Part shown: piece after piece, positions 13,021-25,700 of the stretch
Numbering within the stretch: position 1 is the stretch's first letter
Layout: each line of letters opens with the position of its first letter
Assembly: GCA_945910005.1 (NCBI GenBank)
Contig: OX246745.1
Span: forward strand, 39,522,419 to 39,586,418
Direction of reading: 5' to 3'
DNA length: 64,000 nucleotides
Source: Isoperla grammatica
Taxonomy: Eukaryota > Arthropoda > Insecta > Plecoptera > Perlodidae
Program-made: the position numbers and the translations under genes
Notes under the pieces: generated by a model
What the model was told of the DNA's origin: nothing
Databases searched by the model: none
The model's input: only the letters and a program-made list of their open reading frames with translations

Positions 13021-15740
13021 ACGCTGCTTCTGTGAGCCAGGCTGTCAGTGTAGTAAGCCCGGCCATGTGTAGTGAGTATAGTAGTGAGTGTGCAATGCTA
13101 CGCTGCTTCTGTGAGCCAGGCTGTCAGTCTAGTAAGCCCGGACATGTGTAGTGAGTATAGAAGTGAGTGAGTGTGCAATGCTATGCTTCTTCTGTGAGCC
13201 AGGCTGTCAGTCTAGTAAGCCCGGACATGTGTAGTGAGTATAGAAGTGAGTGTGCAATGCTTCGCTGCTTCTGTCAGCCAGGCTGTCAGTCTAGTAAGCC
13301 CGGACATGTGTAGTGAGTATAGTAGTGAGTGTGCAATGCTACGCTGCTTCTGTGAGCCAGGCTGTCAGTCTAGTAAGCCCGGACATGTGTAGTGAGTATA
13401 GTAGTGAGTGAGTGTGCAATGCTACGCTGCTTCTGTCAGCCAGGCTGTCAGTCTAGTAAGCGGACATGTGTAGTGAGTATAGTAGTGAGTGTGCAATGCT
13501 ACGCTGCTTCTGTGAGCCAGGCTGTCAGTCTAGTAAGCCCGGACATGTGTAGTGAGTATAGTAGTGAGTGAGTGTGCAATGCTATGCTTCTTCTGTGAGC
13601 CAGGCTGTCAGTCTAGTAAGCCCGGACATGTGTAGTGAGTATAGTAGTGAGTGTGCAATGCTACGCTGCTTCTGTCAGCCAGGCTGTCAGTCTAGTAAGC
13701 CCGGACATGTGTAGTGAGTATAGTAGTGAGTGTGCAATGCTACGCTGTTTCTGTCGGCCAGGCTGTCAGTCTAGTAAGCCCGGCCATGTGTAGTGAGTAT
13801 AGTAGTGAGTGTGCAATGCTACGCTGCTTCTGTGAGCCAGGCTGTCAGTCTAGTAAGCCCGGACATGTGTAGTGAGTATAGTAGTGAGTGAGTGTGCAAT
13901 TCTACGCTGCTTCTGTCAGTCTAGTAAGCCCGGCCATGTGTAGTGAGTATAGTAGTGAGTGTGCAATGCTACGCTGCTTCTGTAAGCCATTCTGTCAGTC
14001 TAGTAATCCCGGACATGTGAAGTGAGTTTAGTAGTGAGTGTGCAATGCTACGCTGCTTCTGTGAGCCAGGCTGTCAGTCTAGTAAGCCCGGACATGTGTA
14101 GTGAGTATAGTAGTGAGTGTGCAATGCTACGCTGCTTCTGTCAGCCAGGCTGTCAGTCTAGTAAGCCCGGACATGTGTAGTGAGTATAGTAGTGAGTGTG
14201 CAATGCTACGCTGCTTCTGTCAGCCAGGCTGTCAGTCTAGTAAGCCCGGACATGTGTAGTGAGTATAGTTGTGAGTGAGTGTGCAATGCTACGCTACTTC
14301 TTTGAGCCAGACTGTCAGTCTAGTAAGCCCGGACATGTGTAGTGAGTATAGTAGTGAGTGAGTGTGCAATGCTACGCTGCTTCTGTCAGCCAGGCTGTCA
14401 GTCTAGTAAGCCCGGACATGTGTAGTGGTTGTAATAGTGAGTGAGTGTGCAATGCTACGCTGCTTCTGTGAGCCAGGCTTTCAGTCTAGTAAGCCCGGCC
14501 ATGTGTAGTGAGTATAGTAGTGAGTGTGCAATGCTACGCTGCTTCTGTGAGCCAGGCTGTCAGTCTAGTAAGCCCGGACATGTGTAGTGAGTATAGTAGT
14601 GAGTGTGCAATGCTACGCTGCTTCTGTGAGCCAGGCTGTCAGTCTAGTAAGCCCGGACATGTGTAGTGAGTATAGAAGTGAGTGTGCAATGCTACGCTGC
14701 TTCTGTCAGCCAGGCTGTCAGTCTAGTAAGCCCGGACATGTGTAGTGAGTATAGTAGTGAGTGAGCAATGCTACGCTGCTTCTGTGAGACAGGCTGTCAG
14801 TCTAGTAGGCCCGGACATGTGTAGTGAGTATAGTAGTGAGTGTGCAATGCTACGCTGCTTCTGTCAGCCAGGCTCTCAGTCTAGTAAGCCCGGACATGTG
14901 TAGTGAGTATAGTAGTGAGTGTGCAATGCTACGCTGCTTCTGTGAGCCAGGCTGTCAGTCTAGTAGGCCCGGACATGTGTAGTGAGTATAGTAGTGAGTG
15001 AGTGTGCAATGCTACGCTGCTTCTGTCAGCCAGGCTGTCAGTCTAGTAAGCCCGGACATGTGTAGTGAGTATAGTAGTAAGTGTGCAATGCTACGCTGCT
15101 TCTGTGAGCCAGGCTGTCAGTCTAGTAAGCCCGGACATGTGTAGTGAGTATAGTAGTGAGTGAGTGTGCAATGCTACGCTGCTTCTGTGAGCCAGGCTGT
15201 CAGTCTAGTAAGCCCGGCCATGTGTAGTGAGTATAGTAGTGAGTGAGTGTGCAATGCTACGCTGCTTCTGTGAGCCAGGTTGTCAGTCTAGTAAGCCCGG
15301 ACATGTGTAGTGAGTATAGTAGTGAGTGTGCAATGCTACGCTGCTTCTGTGAGCCAGGCTGTCAGTCTAGTAAGCCCGGAAATGTGTAGTGAGTATAGTA
15401 GTGAGTGAGTGTGCAATGCTACGCTGCTTCTGTCAGCCAGGCTGTCAGTCTAGTAAGCCCGGACATGTGTAGTGAGTATAGTAGTGAGTGTGCAATGCTA
15501 CGCTGCTTCTGTAAGCCAGGCTGTAAGTCTAGTAAGCCCGGACATGTGTAATGAGTATAGTAGTGAGTGAGTGTGCAATGCTACGCTGCTTCTGTGAGCC
15601 AGGCTGTCAGTCTAGTAGGCCCGGACATGTGTAGTGAGTATAGTAGTGAGTGTGCAATGCTACGCTGTTTCTATGAGCCAGGCTGTCAGTCTAGTAGGCC
15701 CGGACATGTGTAGTGAGTATAGTAGTGAGTGTGCAATGCT
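13021..15740 (+). repeat. 2,720 bp tandem duplication, copy 2
   Basis: This copy directly follows copy 1. Private differences include TTTGAGCC near 14,301, AAGCCATTCTG near 13,984, TAGAAGTGAG near 13,158 and TAGTAGGCCC near 14,961. The exit differs from the internal junction: TGTAAGCC with TGTCAGTCTAG near 15,751-15,770, against TGTGAGCC with TGTCAGTGTAG near 13,031-13,050. This places the exchange point close to 13,020. Confidence 0.9.
13897..13924 (+). repeat. 12 bp-loss monomer, copy 4
   Basis: It lies exactly 2,720 bp after copy 3, in the second copy of that duplication. Confidence 0.92.
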
Positions 15741-16948
15741 ACGCTGCTTCTGTAAGCCAGGCTGTCAGTCTAGTAAGCCCGGACATGTGTAGTGAGTATA
15801 GTAGTGAGTGAGTGTGCAATGCTACGCTGCTTCTGTCAGCCAGGCTGTCAGTCTAGTAAGCCCGGACATGTGTAGTGAGTATAGTAGTGAGTGAGTGTGC
15901 AATGCTACGCTGCTTCTGTCAGCCAGGCTGTCAGTCTAGTAAGCCCGGACATGTGTAGTGAGTATAGTAGTGAGTGTGCAATGCTACGCTGCTTCTGTCA
16001 GCCAGGCTGTCAGTCTAGTAATCCCGGCCATGTGTAGTGAGTATAGTAGTGAGTGAGTGTGCAATGCTACGCTGCTTCTGTGAGCCAGGCTGTCAGTCTA
16101 GAAAGCCCGGACATGTGTAGTGAGTATAGTAGTGAGTGAGTGTGCAATGCTATGCTGCTTCTGTGAGCCAGGCTGTCAGTCTAGTAAGCCCGGACATGTG
16201 TAGTGAGTATAGTAGTGAGTGAGTGTGCAATGCTATGCTGCTTCTGTGAGCCAGGCTGTCAGTCTAGTAAGCCCGGACATGTGTAGTGAGTATAGTAGTG
16301 AGTGAGTGTGCAATGCTATGCTGCTTCTGTGAGCCAGGCTGTCAGTCTAGTAAGCCCGGACATGTGTAGTGAGTATAGAAGTGAGTGTGCAATGCTACGC
16401 TGCTTCTGTCAGCCAGGCTTTCAGTCTAGTAAGCCCGGACATGTGTTGTGAGTATAGTAGTGAGTGTGCAATGCTACGCTGCTTCTGTGAGCCAGGCTGT
16501 CAGTCTAGTAAGCCCGGACATGTGTAGTGAGTATAGTAGTGAGTGAGTGTGCAATGCTACGCTGCTTCTGTCAGCCAGGCTGTCAGTCTAGTAAGCGGAC
16601 ATGTGTAGTGAGTATAGTAGTGAGTGTGCAATGCTACGCTGCTTCTGTGAGCTAGGCTGTCAGTCTAGTAAGCCCGGACATGTGTAGTGAGTATAGTAGT
16701 GAGTGTGCAATGCTACGCTGCTTCTGTCAGCCAGGCTGTCAGTCTAGTAAGCCCGGACATGTGTAGTGAGTATAGTAGTTAGTGTGCAATGCTACGCTGT
16801 TTCTGTCAGCCAGGCTGTCAGTCTAGTAAGCCTGGCCATGTGTAGTGAGTATAGTAGTGAGTGTGCAATGCTACGCTGCTTCTGTGAGCCAGGCTGTCAG
16901 TCTAGTAAGCCCGGACATGTGTAGTGAGTATAGTAGTGAGTGAGTGTG

Positions 16949-16976
16949 CAATTCTACGCTGCTTCTGTCAGTCTAG
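16949..16976 (+). repeat. 12 bp-loss monomer, copy 5
   Basis: This is the standard form, 3,052 bp after copy 4, with TAATCCC and GAGTTTAG following. Confidence 0.92.
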
Positions 16977-19762
16977 TAAGCCCGGCCATGTGTAGTGAGT
17001 ATAGTAGTGAGTGTGCAATGCTACGCTGCTTCTGTAAGCCAGGCTGTCAGTCTAGTAATCCCGGACATGTGTAGTGAGTTTAGTAGTGAGTGTGCAATGC
17101 TACGCTGCTTCTGTGAGCCAGGCTGTCAGTCTAGTAAGCCCGGACATGTGTAGTGAGTATAGTAGTGAGTGTGCAATGCTACGCTGCATCTGTCAGCCAG
17201 GCTGTCAGTCTAGTAAGCCCGGACATGTGTAGTGAGTATAGTAGTGAGTGTGCAATGCTACGCTGCTTCTGTCAGCCAGGCTGTCAGTCTAGTAAGCCCG
17301 GACATGTGTAGTGAGTATAGTAGTGAGTGAGTGTGCAATGCTACGCTACTTCTGTGAGCCAGACTGTCAGTCTAGTAAGCCCGGACATGTGTAGTGAGTA
17401 TAGTAGTGAGTGAGTGTGCAATGCTACGCTGCTTCTGTTGTCCAGGCTGTCAGTCTAGTAAGCCCGGACATGTGTAGTGAGTGTAGTAGTGAGTGAGTGT
17501 GCAATGCTACGCTGCTTCTGTGAGCCAGGCTGTCAGTCTAGTAAGCCCGGCCATGTGTAGTGAGTATAGTAGTGAGTGTGCAATGCTACGCTGCTTCTGT
17601 GAGCCAGGCTGTCAGTCTAGTAAGCCCGGACATGTGTAGTGAGTATAGTAGTGAGTGTGCAATGCTACGCTGCTTCTGTGAGCCAGGCTGTCAGTCTAGT
17701 AAGCCCGGACATGTGTAGTGAGTATAGTAGTGAGTGTGCAATGCTACGCTGCTTCTGTCAGCCAGGCTGTCAGTCTAGTAAGCCCGGACATGTGTAGTGA
17801 GTATAGTAGTGAGTGTGCAATGCTACGCTGCTTCTGTGAGCCAGGCTGTCAGTCTAGTAAGCCCGGACATGTGTAGTGAGTATAGTAGTGAGTAAGTGTG
17901 CAATGCTACGCTGCTTCTGTCAGCCAGGCTGTCAGTCTAGTAAGCCCGGACATGGGTAGTGAGTATAGTAGTGAGTGTGCAATGCTACGCTGCTTCTGTC
18001 AGCCAGGCTGTCAGTCTAGTAAGCCCGGCCATGTGTAGTGAGTATAGTAGTGAGTGAGTGTGCAATGCTACGCTGCTTCTGTGAGCCAGGCTGTCAGTCT
18101 AGTAAGCCCGGACATGTGTAGTGAGTATAGTAGTGAGTGAGTGTGCAATGCTATGCTGCTTCTGTGAGCCAGGCTGTCAGTCTAGTAAGCCCGGACATGT
18201 GTAGTGAGTATAGTAGTGAGTGAGTGTGCAATGCTATGCTGCTTCTGTGAGCCAGGCTGTCAGTCTAGTAAGCCCGGACATGTGTAGTGAGTATAGTAGT
18301 GAGTGAGTGTGCAATGCTATGCTGCTTCTGTGAGCCAGGCTGTCAGTCTAGTAAGCCCGGACATGTGTAGTGAGTATAGAAGTGAGTGTGCAATGCTACG
18401 CTGCTTCTGTCAGCCAGGCTGTCAGTCTAGTAAGCCCGGACATGTTAGTGAGTATAGTAGTGAGTGTGCAATGCTACGCTGCTTCTGTCAGCCAGGCTGT
18501 CGGTCTAGTAAGCCCGGACATGTGTAGTGAGTATAGTAGTGAGTGAGTGTGCAATGCTACGCTGCTTCTGTCAGCCAGGCTGTCAGTCTAGTAAGCGGAC
18601 ATGTGTAGTGAGTATAGTAGTGAGTGTGCAATGCTACGCTGCTTCTGTGAGCCAGGCTGTCAGTCTAGTAAGCCCGGACATGTGTAGTGAGTATAGTAGT
18701 GAGTGTGCAATGCTACGCTGCTTCTGTCAGCCAGGCTGTCAGTCTAGTAAGCCCGGACATGTGTAGTGAGTATAGTAGTAAGTGTGCAATGCTACGCTGC
18801 TTCTGTGAGCCAGGCTGTCAGTCTAGTTAGCCCGGACATGTGTAGTGAGTATAGTAGTGAGTGTGCAATGCTACGCTGCTTCTGTCAGCCAGGCTGTCAG
18901 TCTAGTAAGCCTGGACATGTGTAGTGAGTATAGTAGTGAGTGTGCAATGCTACGCTGCTTCTGTCAGCCAGGCTGTCAGTCTAGTAAGCCCGGACATGTG
19001 TAGTGAGTATAGTAGTGAGTGTGCAATGCTACGCTGCTTCTGTCAGCCAGGCTGTCAGTCTAGTAAGCCCGGACATGTGTAGTGAGTATAGTAGTGAGTG
19101 TGCAATGCTACGCTGCTTCTGTCAGCCAGGCTGTCAGTCTAGTAAGCCCGGACGTGTGTAGTGAGTATAGTAGTGAGTGTGCAATGCTACGCTGCTTCTG
19201 TCAGCCAGGCTGTCAGTCTAGTAAGCCCGGACATGTGTAGTGAGTATAGTAGTGAGTGAGTGTGCAATGCTATGCTGCTTCTGTGAGCCAGGCTGTCAGT
19301 CTAGTAAGCCCGGACATGTGTAGTGAGTATAGTAGTGAGTGTGCAATGCTACGCTGCTTCTGTCAGCCAGGCTGTCAGTCTAGTAAGCCCGGACATGTGT
19401 AGTGAGTATAGAAGTGAGTGTGCAATGCTACGCTGCTTCTGTCAGCCAGGCTGTCAGTCTAGTAAGCCCGGACATGTGTAGTGAGTACAGTAGTGAGTGT
19501 GCAATGCTACGCTGCTTCTGTCAGCCAGGCTGTCAGTCTAGTAAGCCCGGACATGTGTAGTGAGTATAGTAGTGAGTGAGTGTACAATGCTACGCTGCTT
19601 CTGTCAGCCAGGCTGTCAGTCTAGTAAGCCCGGACATGTGTAGTGAGTATAGTAGTGAGTGTGCAATGCTACGCTGCTTCTGTCAGCCAGGCTGTCAGTC
19701 TAGTAAGCCCGGACATGTGTAGTGAGTATAGTAGTGAGTGTGCAATGCTACGCTGCTTCTGT

Positions 19763-22700
19763 CAGCCAGGCTGTCAGTCTAGTAAGCCCGGCCATGTGTA
19801 GTGAGTATAGTAGTGAGTGTGCAATGCTACGCTGCTTCTGTCAGCCAGGCTGTCAGTCTAGTAAGCCCGGACATGTGTAGTGAGTATAGTAGTGAGTGTG
19901 CAATGCTACGCTGCTTCTGTCAGCCAGGCTGTCAGTCTAGTAAGCCCGGACATGTGTAGTGAGTATAGCAGTGAGTGTGCAATGCTACGCTGCTTCTGTG
20001 AGCCAGGCTGTCAGTCTAGTAAGCCCGGACATGTGTAGTGAGTATAGTAGTGAGTGTGCAATGCTACGCTGCTTCTGTCAGCCAGGCTGTCAGTCTAGTA
20101 AGCCCGGACATGTGTAGTGAGTACAGTAGTGAGTGTGCAATGCTACGCTGCTTCTGTCAGCCAGGCTGTCAGTCTAGTAAGCCCGGCCATGTGTAGTGAG
20201 TATAGTAGTGAGTGTGCAATGCTACGCTGCTTCTGTCAGCCAGGCTGTCAGTCTAGTAAGCCCGGCCATGTGTAGTGAGTATAGTAGTGAGTGTGCAATG
20301 CTACGCTGCTTCTGTGAGCCAGGCTGTCAGTCTAGTAAGCCCGGACATGTGTAGTGAGTGTAGTAGTGAGTGAGTGTGCAATGCTACGCTGCTTCTGTGA
20401 GCCAGGCTGTCAGTCTAGTAAGCCCGGACATGTGTAGTGAGTATAGTAGTGAGTGTGCAATGCTACGCTGCTTCTGTCAGCCAGGCTGTCAGTCTAGTTA
20501 GCCCGGACATGTGTAGTGAGTACAGTAGTGAGTGTGCAATGCTACGCTGCTTCTGTCAGCCAGGCTGTCAGTCTAGTAAGCCCGGCCATGTGAAGTGAGT
20601 ATAGTAGTGAGTGTGCAATGCTACGCTGCTTCTGTGAGCCAGGCTGTCAGTCTAGTAAGCCCGGACATGTGTAGTAAATGTAGTAGTGAGTGAGTGTGCA
20701 ATGCTACGCTGCTTCTGTCAGCCAGGCTCTCAGTCTAGTAAGCCCGGACATGTGTAGTGAGTATAGTAGTGAGTGTGCAATGCTACGCTGCTTCTGTCAG
20801 CCAGGCTGTCAGTCTAGTAAGCCCGGACATGTGTAGTGAGTAAAGTAGTGAGTGTGCAATGCTACGCTGCTTCTGTCAGCCAGGCTGTCAGTCTAGTAAG
20901 CCCGGACATGTGTAGTGAGTATAGTAGTGAGTGTGCAATGCTACGCTGCTTCTGTAAGCCAGGCCGTCAGTCTAGTAAGCCCGGCCATGTGTAGTGAGTA
21001 TAGCAGTGAGTGTGCAATGCTACGCTGCTTCTGTCAGCCAGGCTGTCAGTCTAGTAAGCCCGGACATGTGTAGTGAGTATAGTAGTGAGTGTGCAATGCT
21101 ACGCTGCTTCTGTCAGCCAGGCTGTCAGTCTAGTAAGCCCGGACATGTGTAGTGAGTATAGTAGTGAGTGTGCAATGCTATGCTGCTTCTGTCAGCCAGG
21201 CTCTCAGTCTAGTAAGCCCGGACATGTGTAGTGAGTATAGTAGTGAGTGTGCAATGCAACGCTGCTTCTGTGAGCCAGGCTGTCAGTCTAGTAAGCCCGG
21301 CCATGTGTAGTGAGTATAGCAGTGAGTGTGCAATGCTACGCTGCTTCTGTCAGCCAGGCTGTCAGTCTAGTAAGCCCGGACATGTGTAGTGAGTATAGTA
21401 GTGAGTGTGCAATGCAACGCTGCTTCTGTCAGCCAGGCTGTCAGTCTAGTAAGCCCGGCCATGTGTAGTGAGTATAGTAGTGAGTGTGCAATGCTACGCT
21501 GCTTCTGTCAGCCAGGCTGTCAGTCTAGTAAGCCCGGACATGTGTAGTGAGTATAGTAGTGAGTGTGCAATGCTACGCTGCTTCTGTCAGCCAAGCTGTC
21601 AGTCTCGTAAGCCCGGACATGTGTAGTGAGTATAGTAGTGAGTGTGCAATGCTACGCTGCTTCTGTGAGCCAGGCTGTCAGTCTAGTAAGCCCGGACATG
21701 TGTAGTGAGTATAGTAGTGAGTGAGTGTGCAATGCTACGCTGCTTCTGTGAGCCAGGCTGTCAGTCTAGTAAGCCCGGCCATGTGTAGTGAGTATAGCAG
21801 TGAGTGTGCAATGCTACGCTGCTCCTGTGAGCCAGGCTGTCAGTCAAGTAAGCCCGGACATGTGTAGTGAGTATAGTAGTGAGTGTGCAATGCTACGCTG
21901 CTTCTGTGAGCCAGGCTGTCAGTCTAGTAAGCCCGGACATGTGTAGTGAGTATAGTAGTGAGTGAGTGTGCAATGCTACGCTGCTTCTGTGAGCCAGGCT
22001 GTCAGTCTAGTAAGCCCAGACATGTGTAGTGAGTATAGTAGTGAGTGAGTGTGCAATGCTACGCTGCTTCTGTGAGCCAGGCTGTCAGTCTAGAAGGCCG
22101 GACATGTGTAGTGAGTATAGTAGTGAGTGTGCAATGCTACGCTGCTTCTGTGAGCCAGGCTGTCAGTCTAGTAAGCCCGGACATGTGTAGTGAGTATAGT
22201 AGTGAGTGTGCAATGCTACGCTGCTTCTGTCAGCCAGGCTGTCAGTCTAGTAAGCCCGGACATGTGTAGTGAGTATAGTAGTGAGTGTGCAATGCTACGC
22301 TGCTTCTGTCAGCCAGGCTGTCAGTCTAGTAAGCCCGGACATGTGTAGTGAGTATAATAGTGAGTGAGTGTGCAATGCTACGCTGCTTCTGTCAGCCAGG
22401 CTGTCAGTCGAGTAAGCCCGGCCATGTGTAGTGAGTATAGTAGTGAGTGTGCAATGCTACGCTGCTTTTGTGAGCCAGGCGGTCAGTCTAGTAAGCCCGG
22501 CCATGTGTAGTGAGTATAGTAGTGAGTGTGCAATGCTACGCTGCTTCTGTGAGCCATGCTGTCAGTCTTGTAAGCCTGGACATGTGTAGTAAGTATAGCA
22601 GTGAGTGAGTGTGCAATGCTACGCTGCTTCTGTGAGCCAGGCTGTCAGTCTAGTAAGCCCGGACATGTGTAGTGAGTATAGTAGTGAGTGTGCAATGCTA

Positions 22701-25700
22701 CGCTGCTTCTGTCAGCCAGGCTGTCAGTCTAGTAAGCCCGGACATGTGTAGTGAGTATAGTAGTGAGTGTGCAATGCTACGCTGCTTCTGTGAGCCAGGC
22801 TGTCAGTCTAGTAAGCCCGGACATGTGTAGTGAGTATAGTAGTGAGTGTGCAATGCTACGCTGCTTCTGTGAGCCAGGCTGTCAGTCTAGTAAGCCCGGA
22901 CATGTGTAGTGAGTATAGTAGTGAGTGTGCAATGCTACGCTGCTTCTGTGAGCCAGGCTTTCAGTCTAGTAAGCCCGGCCATGTGTAGTGAGTATAGTAG
23001 TGAGTGTGCAATGCTACGCTGCTTCTGTGAGTCAGGCTGTCAGTCTAGTAAGCCCGGACATGTGTAGTGAGTATAGTAGTGAGTGTGCAATGCTACGCTG
23101 CTTCTGTGAGCCAGGCTGTCAGTCTAGTAAGCCCGGACATGTGTAGTGAGTATAGTAGTGAGTGTGCAATGCTACGCTGCTTCTGTGAGCCAGGCTGTCA
23201 GTCTAGTAAGCCCGGACATGTGTAGTGAGTATAGTAGTGAGTGTGCAATGCTACGCTGCTTCTGTCAGCCAGGCTGTCAGTCTAGTAAGCCCGGACATGT
23301 GTAGTGAGTACAGTAGTGAGTGTGCAATGCTACGCTGCTTCTGTGAGCCAGGCTGTCCGTCTAGTAAGCCCGGACATGTGTAGTGAGTATAGTAGTGAGT
23401 GAGTGTGCAATGCTACGCTGCTTCTGTGAGCCAGGCTGTCAGTCTAGTAGGCCCGGACATGTGTAGTGAGTACAGTAGTGAGTGTGCAATGCTACGCTGC
23501 TTCTGTGAGCCAGGCTGTCAGTCTAGTAAGCCCGGACATGTGTAGTGAGTATAGTAGTGAGTGAGTGTGCAATGCTACGCTGCTTCTGTCAGCCAGGCTG
23601 TCAGTCTAGTAAGCCCGGACATGTGTAGTGAGTATAGTAGTGAGTGTGCAATGCTACGCTGCTTTTGTGAGCCAGGCTTTCAGTCTAGTAATTTCCGGAC
23701 ATGTGTAGTGAGTATAGTAGTGAGTGTGCAATGCTACGCTGCTTCTGTGAGCCAGGCTGTCAGTCTAGTAAGCCCGGACATGTGTAGTGAGTATAGTAGT
23801 GAGTGTGCAATGCTACGCTGCTTCTGTGAGCCAGGCTTTCAGTCTAGTAAGCCCGGACATGTGTAGTGAGTATAGAAGTAAGTGTGCAATGCTACGCTGC
23901 TTCTGTCAGCCAGGCTGTCAGTCTAGTAAGCCCGGACATGTGTAGTGAGTATAGTAGTGAGTGTGCAATGCTACGCTGCTTCTGTGAGCCAGGCTTTCAG
24001 TCTAGTAAGCCCGGACATGTGTAGTGAGTATAGTAGTGAGTGTACAATGCTACGCTGCTTCTGTGAGCCAGGCTTTCAGTCTAGTAAGCCCGGACACGTG
24101 TAGTAAGTATAGTAGTGAGTGTACAATGCTACGCTGCTTCTGTGAGCCAGGCTTTCAGTCTAGTAAGCCCAGACATGTGAAGTGAGTACAGTAGTGAGTG
24201 TACAATGCTACGCTGCTTCTGTGAGCCAGGCTGTCAGTCTACTAAGCCCGGCCATGTGTAGTGAGTATAGTAGTGAGTGAGTGTGCAATGCTACGCTGCT
24301 TCTGTGAGCCAGGCTGTCAGTCTAGTAAGCCCGGCCATGTGTAGTGAGTATAGTAGTGAGTGTGCAATGCTACGCTGCTTCTGTGAGCCAGGCTGTCAGT
24401 CTAGTAAGCCCGGACATGTGTAGTGAGTAAAGTAGTGAGTGTGCAATGCTACGCTGCTTCTGTCAGCCAGGCTGTCAGTCTAGTAAGCCCGGCCATGTGT
24501 AGTGAGTATAGTAGTGAGTGTACAATGCTACGCTGCTTCTGTGAGCCAGGCTGTCAGTCTAGTAAGATATGACATGTGTAGTGAGTATAGTAGCGAGTGA
24601 GTGTGCAATGCTACGCTGCTTCTGTGAGCCAGGCTGTCAGTCTAGTAAGCCCGGACATGTGTAGTGAGTATAGTAGTGAGTGTGCAATGCTACGCTGCTT
24701 CTGTCAGCCAGGCTGTCAGTCTAGTAAGCCCGACCATGTGTAGTAAGTATAGTTGTGAGTGTACAATGCTACGCTGCTTCTGTGAGCCAGGCTGTCAGTC
24801 TAGTAAGATCGGACATGTGTAGTGAGTATAGTAGTGAGTGAGTGTGCAATGCTACGCTGCTTCTGTGAGCCAGGCTGTCAGTCTAGTAAGATCGTACATG
24901 TGTAGTGAGTATAGTAGCGAGTGAGTGTGCAATGCTACGCTGCTTCTGTCAGCCAGGCTGTCAGTCTAGTAAGCCCGGACATGTGTAGTGAGTATAGTAG
25001 TGAGTGAGTGTGCAATGCTACGCTGCTTCTGTCAGCCAGGCTGTCAGTCTAGTAAGCCCGGACATGTGTAGTGAGTATAGTAGTGAGTGTGCAATGCTAC
25101 GCTGCTTCTGTGAGCCATGCTGTCAGTCTAGTAGGCCCGGACATGTGTAGTGAGTATAGTAGTGAGTGTGCAATGCTACGCTGCTTCTGTCAGCCAGGCT
25201 GTCAGTCAAGTAAGCCCGGACATGTGTAGTGAGTACAGTAGTGAGTGTGCAATGCTACGCTGCTTCTGTCAGCCAGGCTGTCAGTCTAGTAAGCCCGGAC
25301 ATGTGTAGTGAGTATAGTAGTGAGTGTACAATGCTACGCTGCTTCTGTCAGCCAGGCTGTCAGTCTAGTAAGCCCGGACATGTGTAGTGAGTATAGTAGT
25401 GAGTGTGCAATGCTACGCTGCTTCTGTCAGCCAGGCTGTCAGTCTAGTAAGCCCGGACATGTGTAGTGAGTATAGTAGTAAGTGTGCAATGCTACGCTGC
25501 TTCTGTCAGCCAGGCTGTCAGTCTAGTAAGCCCGGCCATGTGTAGTGAGTATAGTAGTGAGTGTGCAATGCTACGCTGCTTCTGTCAGCCAGGCTGTCAG
25601 TCTAGTAAGCCCGGACATGTGTAGTGAGTATAGTAGTGAGTGTGCAATGCTACACTGCTTCTGTGAGCCAGGCTGTCAGTCTAGTAAGCCCGGACATGTT

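Larger units (their letters stand above)
1..19440 (+). repeat. Block A: first copy of a ~19.6 kb higher-order segment
   Basis: Rare variants in this block reappear in the same order in block B. Examples are GGCCATG at 29 and 19,791, TATAGCAG at 203 and 19,965, GTAGTAAATG at 909 and 20,671, GTCGAGTAAG near 2,647 and 22,408, GCTGTCCGTC at 3,591 and 23,352, the AAGCGG marker at 18,593 and 38,181, and GACGTGTG at 19,151 and 38,739. The offset is 19,762 bp at the start. It falls to 19,520 by 4,041 because A has three more monomers near 3,620-3,880, and rises to 21,436-22,235 where B has extra monomers. It drops to about 19,507 after A's extra 2,720 bp duplication, then settles at 19,586-19,592. 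Correspondence fades near 19,440. The block probably starts before the window. Confidence 0.85.

Noticed and set aside
10301..15740. Certain assembly artefact
   Set aside because: The two copies differ at several private sites, which favours a real duplication. It is kept as a finding with a read-based check because sequence alone cannot settle it.
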